Of a stretch of 64,000 nt of DNA, positions 61,974 to 64,000 are shown piece after piece. Position 1 is the stretch's first letter, and each line of letters begins with the position of its first letter. Source of the DNA: Bacteroidales bacterium (GTDB lineage Bacteria > Bacteroidota > Bacteroidia > Bacteroidales > F082); contig JALNZU010000014.1 of assembly GCA_023229245.1 (NCBI GenBank), positions 17,926 to 81,925 of the forward strand. Reading direction: 5' to 3'. The notes beneath the pieces were generated by a model. The model did not search any database and had not been told where the DNA came from. It saw nothing but the letters and a program-made list of their open reading frames with translations. The translations under genes and the position numbers were made by a program.

Positions 61974-64000
61974 TTATTCTTTCAGTAAACGTGTAGTAAA
62001 TGTCTGATCTTTTGTTTTCAGCATAATGAGAAATAATCCTTGTTCAAGTGTGGAAATATCTATTGTTCCATCCTGTATTTGAGTGTGATGCAATAGCTTT
62101 CCGGTAAAGTCGTATATCTCAATTGTTCCGGTTTCAAATCCTTTAATTGTTAGCTTATCTCGAGCCGGATTTGGATATACTACAAGTTGATTAGCCGAAG
62201 GCGTTAACAATCCGGATGATGAGGCATGGATATAATTCTCTTTCACTTTGGTAATAGTATTTGTTCCATTGCTGATTGTAAGACTTACGGTGTAAACCCC
62301 GACTTCATCATAAGTTTTAACCGGATTCCTTTCGGTGCTGTTAGTTCCGTCTCCAAAATCCCACAGCCAGCTGATCACATCGCGTGTTTCCGGCTGTTTG
62401 GGTGGCATTTCCTGATTTTTATCACCCGGTGCTGATGTCTGTATGCTGTTTATGATAGTGATCTGTCCGTTGTTTCCGTTCACATCGCACACATGCCAAT
62501 AACGTCCTTCACCAGTGGTGGGGACTTGCAGTGTATATAACAGCCCTGTTTGTGAGTACACCTGTACGACCGCATTAGAGGTAGTAATATCCGGTGAGCC
62601 GGTATAATTATAGATGTAATAGTGATAGGTTCCCGGGAAGAGTTGATAGATAGTCATAGTTTCGGGACCGTAACCACTAGTGATGTCATGGTCTAATTTT
62701 GCATAAGGCGGAGCTGTATCGTTACCTTTATATGAGTAGTACACATGATAGCTGTTGCCTTCTATCTCTGGGGTTTTCAGATGTGAGTCCAGGTCGCGTG
62801 GCGTGGCACCCCAGTTGATCACAAAGCGTAAATCACCTTCTGTCATGGTAGGTGAGAGTGAGATATCCATAGTGATGGTTTCGCCTTGTGGCACTATCAC
62901 ATTGTTGTTGGTATAGGTGATATAGCCTGTTTTAGTGCAGCTCAGCATATGTGATCCATCACTTGATTGGTCGAAGAATTGCACTATCAGAGGAATTTCG
63001 CCTTCGGTAACACTTGCATTGAAATCGGATGTGAGTGTTCCTGGTGGTATACCAGAGATCGAATAATTCCCTTGACTGTCTGTGGTTGTCGAGAGTCCGG
63101 CTATGCTCACCACCGCACCTTCAACAGGCGATCCATCCATGGCATCGGTAACTTTTCCGGTGAGTGTACCAGTGCCGGTTCCGCTCACATGGATATAATC
63201 TTCTTTACTAGTTGTATGGGTAGTAGAGCCATTTCCTACAGTTAATGAAACGGTATAAGTACCTGGATTGCTGTAAGTTTTAACCGGATTCCTTTCGGTG
63301 CTGTTAGTTCCGTCTCCAAAATCCCACAGCCAGCTGATCACATCGCGTGTTTCCGGCTGTTTGGGTGGCATTTCCTGATTTTTATCACCCGGTGCTGATG
63401 TCTGTATGCTGTTTATGATAGTGATCTGTCCGTTGTTTCCGTTCACATCGCACACATGCCAATAACGTCCTTCACCAGTGGTGGGGACTTGCAGTGTATA
63501 TAACAGCCCTGTTTGTGAGTACACCTGTACGACCGCATTAGAGGTAGTAATATCTGGTGAGCCGGTATAATTATAGATGTAATAGTGATAGGTTCCCGGG
63601 AAGAGTTGATAGATAGTCATAGTCTCGGGACCGTAACCACTAGTGATGTCGTGGTCTAATTTTGCATATGGCGGAGCTGTATCGTTACCTTTATATGAGT
63701 AGTACACATGATAGCTGCTGCCTTCTATCTCTGGGGTTTTCAGATGTGAGTCCAGGTCGCGTGGCGTGGCTCCCCAGTTGATCACAAAGCGTATATCACC
63801 TTCTGTCATGGTAGGTGAGAGTGAGATATTTAATGTGAGTGTCTCTCCCGGTGGAACTACCACATTATTGTTAGTATAGGTGATATAGCCTGTTTTAGTG
63901 CAGCTCAGCATATGTGATCCATCACTTGATTGATCGAAAAACTGCACATGTAGAGGGGCGCTTCCTGATGTTACGCTGGCATTAAAATCGGCTGCGAGTG
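61974..64000 (-). CDS. Large PKD/YfaP repeat protein with type IX sorting domain, 5' end missing
   Basis: The frame is open through the right edge (the last GTG-like codon at 63947 is internal), so only the C-terminal 675 residues are seen. They hold two copies of a 321-residue unit containing a partial PKD domain, part of a carboxypeptidase-regulatory domain (LSCTKTGYITYTNNN), a YfaP/DUF2135-like domain (FVINWGATPRDLDSHL; DITSGYGPETMTIYQLFPG) and the rest of a PKD domain (VISWLWDFGDGTNSTERNP). The C-terminus is a type A sorting domain (LVVYPNPARDKLTIKGF to TTRLLKE), so the protein is secreted by the type IX system. The substrate bound is unknown. Confidence 0.88.
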   Translation of the reverse strand, partial: LAADFNASVTSGSAPLHVQFFDQSSDGSHMLSCTKTGYITYTNNNVVVPPGETLTLNISLSPTMTEGDIRFVINWGATPRDLDSHLKTPEIEGSSYHVYYSYKGNDTAPPYAKLDHDITSGYGPETMTIYQLFPGTYHYYIYNYTGSPDITTSNAVVQVYSQTGLLYTLQVPTTGEGRYWHVCDVNGNNGQITIINSIQTSAPGDKNQEMPPKQPETRDVISWLWDFGDGTNSTERNPVKTYSNPGTYTVSLTVGNGSTTHTTSKEDYIHVSGTGTGTLTGKVTDAMDGSPVEGAVVSIAGLSTTTDSQGNYSISGIPPGTLTSDFNASVTEGEIPLIVQFFDQSSDGSHMLSCTKTGYITYTNNNVIVPQGETITMDISLSPTMTEGDLRFVINWGATPRDLDSHLKTPEIEGNSYHVYYSYKGNDTAPPYAKLDHDITSGYGPETMTIYQLFPGTYHYYIYNYTGSPDITTSNAVVQVYSQTGLLYTLQVPTTGEGRYWHVCDVNGNNGQITIINSIQTSAPGDKNQEMPPKQPETRDVISWLWDFGDGTNSTERNPVKTYDEVGVYTVSLTISNGTNTITKVKENYIHASSSGLLTPSANQLVVYPNPARDKLTIKGFETGTIEIYDFTGKLLHHTQIQDGTIDISTLEQGLFLIMLKTKDQTFTTRLLKE
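62311..62984. repeat. Near-identical 674-nt repeat, copy A
   Basis: Matches 63274-63947 at a fixed offset of 963 nt. The first 281 nt (62311-62591) show no difference between copies; the rest has scattered single-base changes. The ends fall within PKD-coding sequence on both sides. Confidence 0.9.
63274..63947. repeat. Near-identical 674-nt repeat, copy B
   Basis: Counterpart of 62311-62984. Flanking sequence beyond the repeat encodes similar domains but diverges clearly at nucleotide level, so the block was copied more recently than its surroundings. Confidence 0.9.

Noticed and set aside
1..64000. Mobile elements, prophage, defence islands, toxin-antitoxin pairs or CRISPR arrays
   Set aside because: No transposase, integrase, phage structural, Cas, restriction or toxin-like gene and no direct-repeat arrays with spacers were recognised anywhere in the window.

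Overview
The window is a chromosomal stretch from a member of the Bacteroidota. Evidence: a GldH gliding lipoprotein, a type IX secretion C-terminal sorting domain, a TonB-dependent receptor paired with a DUF4249 lipoprotein, a UpxY-type NusG paralogue, and many exact matches to the Bacteroidota promoter -7 box TAnnTTTG just upstream of start codons. The class cannot be fixed from the sequence alone. No rRNA, tRNA, CRISPR array, insertion sequence, phage or plasmid gene was seen. Most genes are ordinary chromosomal ones.

Layout. 1-5.8 kb is a denitrification block. norD (cut by the left edge), norE and norF run rightwards and converge on a leftward set: Rrf2-type regulator, nirK fused to cytochrome c, a nirV-like gene and a Sco-like copper chaperone. 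6-14.6 kb holds housekeeping genes: cysS, an ArsR regulator with a clear operator, adenine deaminase, an MFS exporter, a heptosyltransferase-like gene, tatD and L-asparaginase. 14.6-20.5 kb is an exopolysaccharide start module: outer-membrane export lipoprotein, tyrosine autokinase with a glycine-tyrosine tail, UpxY and a UDP-GlcNAc 4-epimerase. 20.6-24.1 kb has gldH, dnaG and small genes. 24.1-30 kb is a tightly overlapping five-gene envelope-glycan operon (GT2, methyltransferase-like, FrhB-like, flippase-like, polytopic membrane protein). 30-31.5 kb is an ECF sigma module. 31.6-36.7 kb is atpBEFHAG without atpD and atpC. 37-45.7 kb runs rightwards: uridine kinase, a seven-bladed propeller lipoprotein, DUF1289, aminotransferase plus omega-amidase, trkA-trkH and lnt. 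45.7-54 kb has a GNAT, a phosphate transporter, tyrS, an SDR, flavodoxin, an MltF-like transglycosylase and an outer-membrane protein/lipoprotein pair. 54.5-64 kb has DUF2147, a POT-like transporter, the DUF4249/TonB receptor pair, small lipoproteins and a large repeat-containing type IX cargo protein cut by the right edge.

How it fits together. NirK would reduce nitrite to NO. NorD, NorE and NorF belong with a NO reductase whose catalytic subunits must lie left of the window. The Rrf2 protein with three cysteines is the obvious NO/redox sensor. The polysaccharide genes, gldH, lnt and the surface lipoproteins build the envelope.

I did not find a clearly new defence or mobile system. The least ordinary items are the interleaved, recently duplicated domain architecture at the right edge, the five-gene glycan operon with a FrhB-like protein and a methyltransferase lacking a normal motif I, the glycine-tyrosine tail on a kinase with a variant P-loop, a NirV-like protein without the formylglycine-enzyme cysteines, and promoter positions that imply at least two near-leaderless mRNAs.
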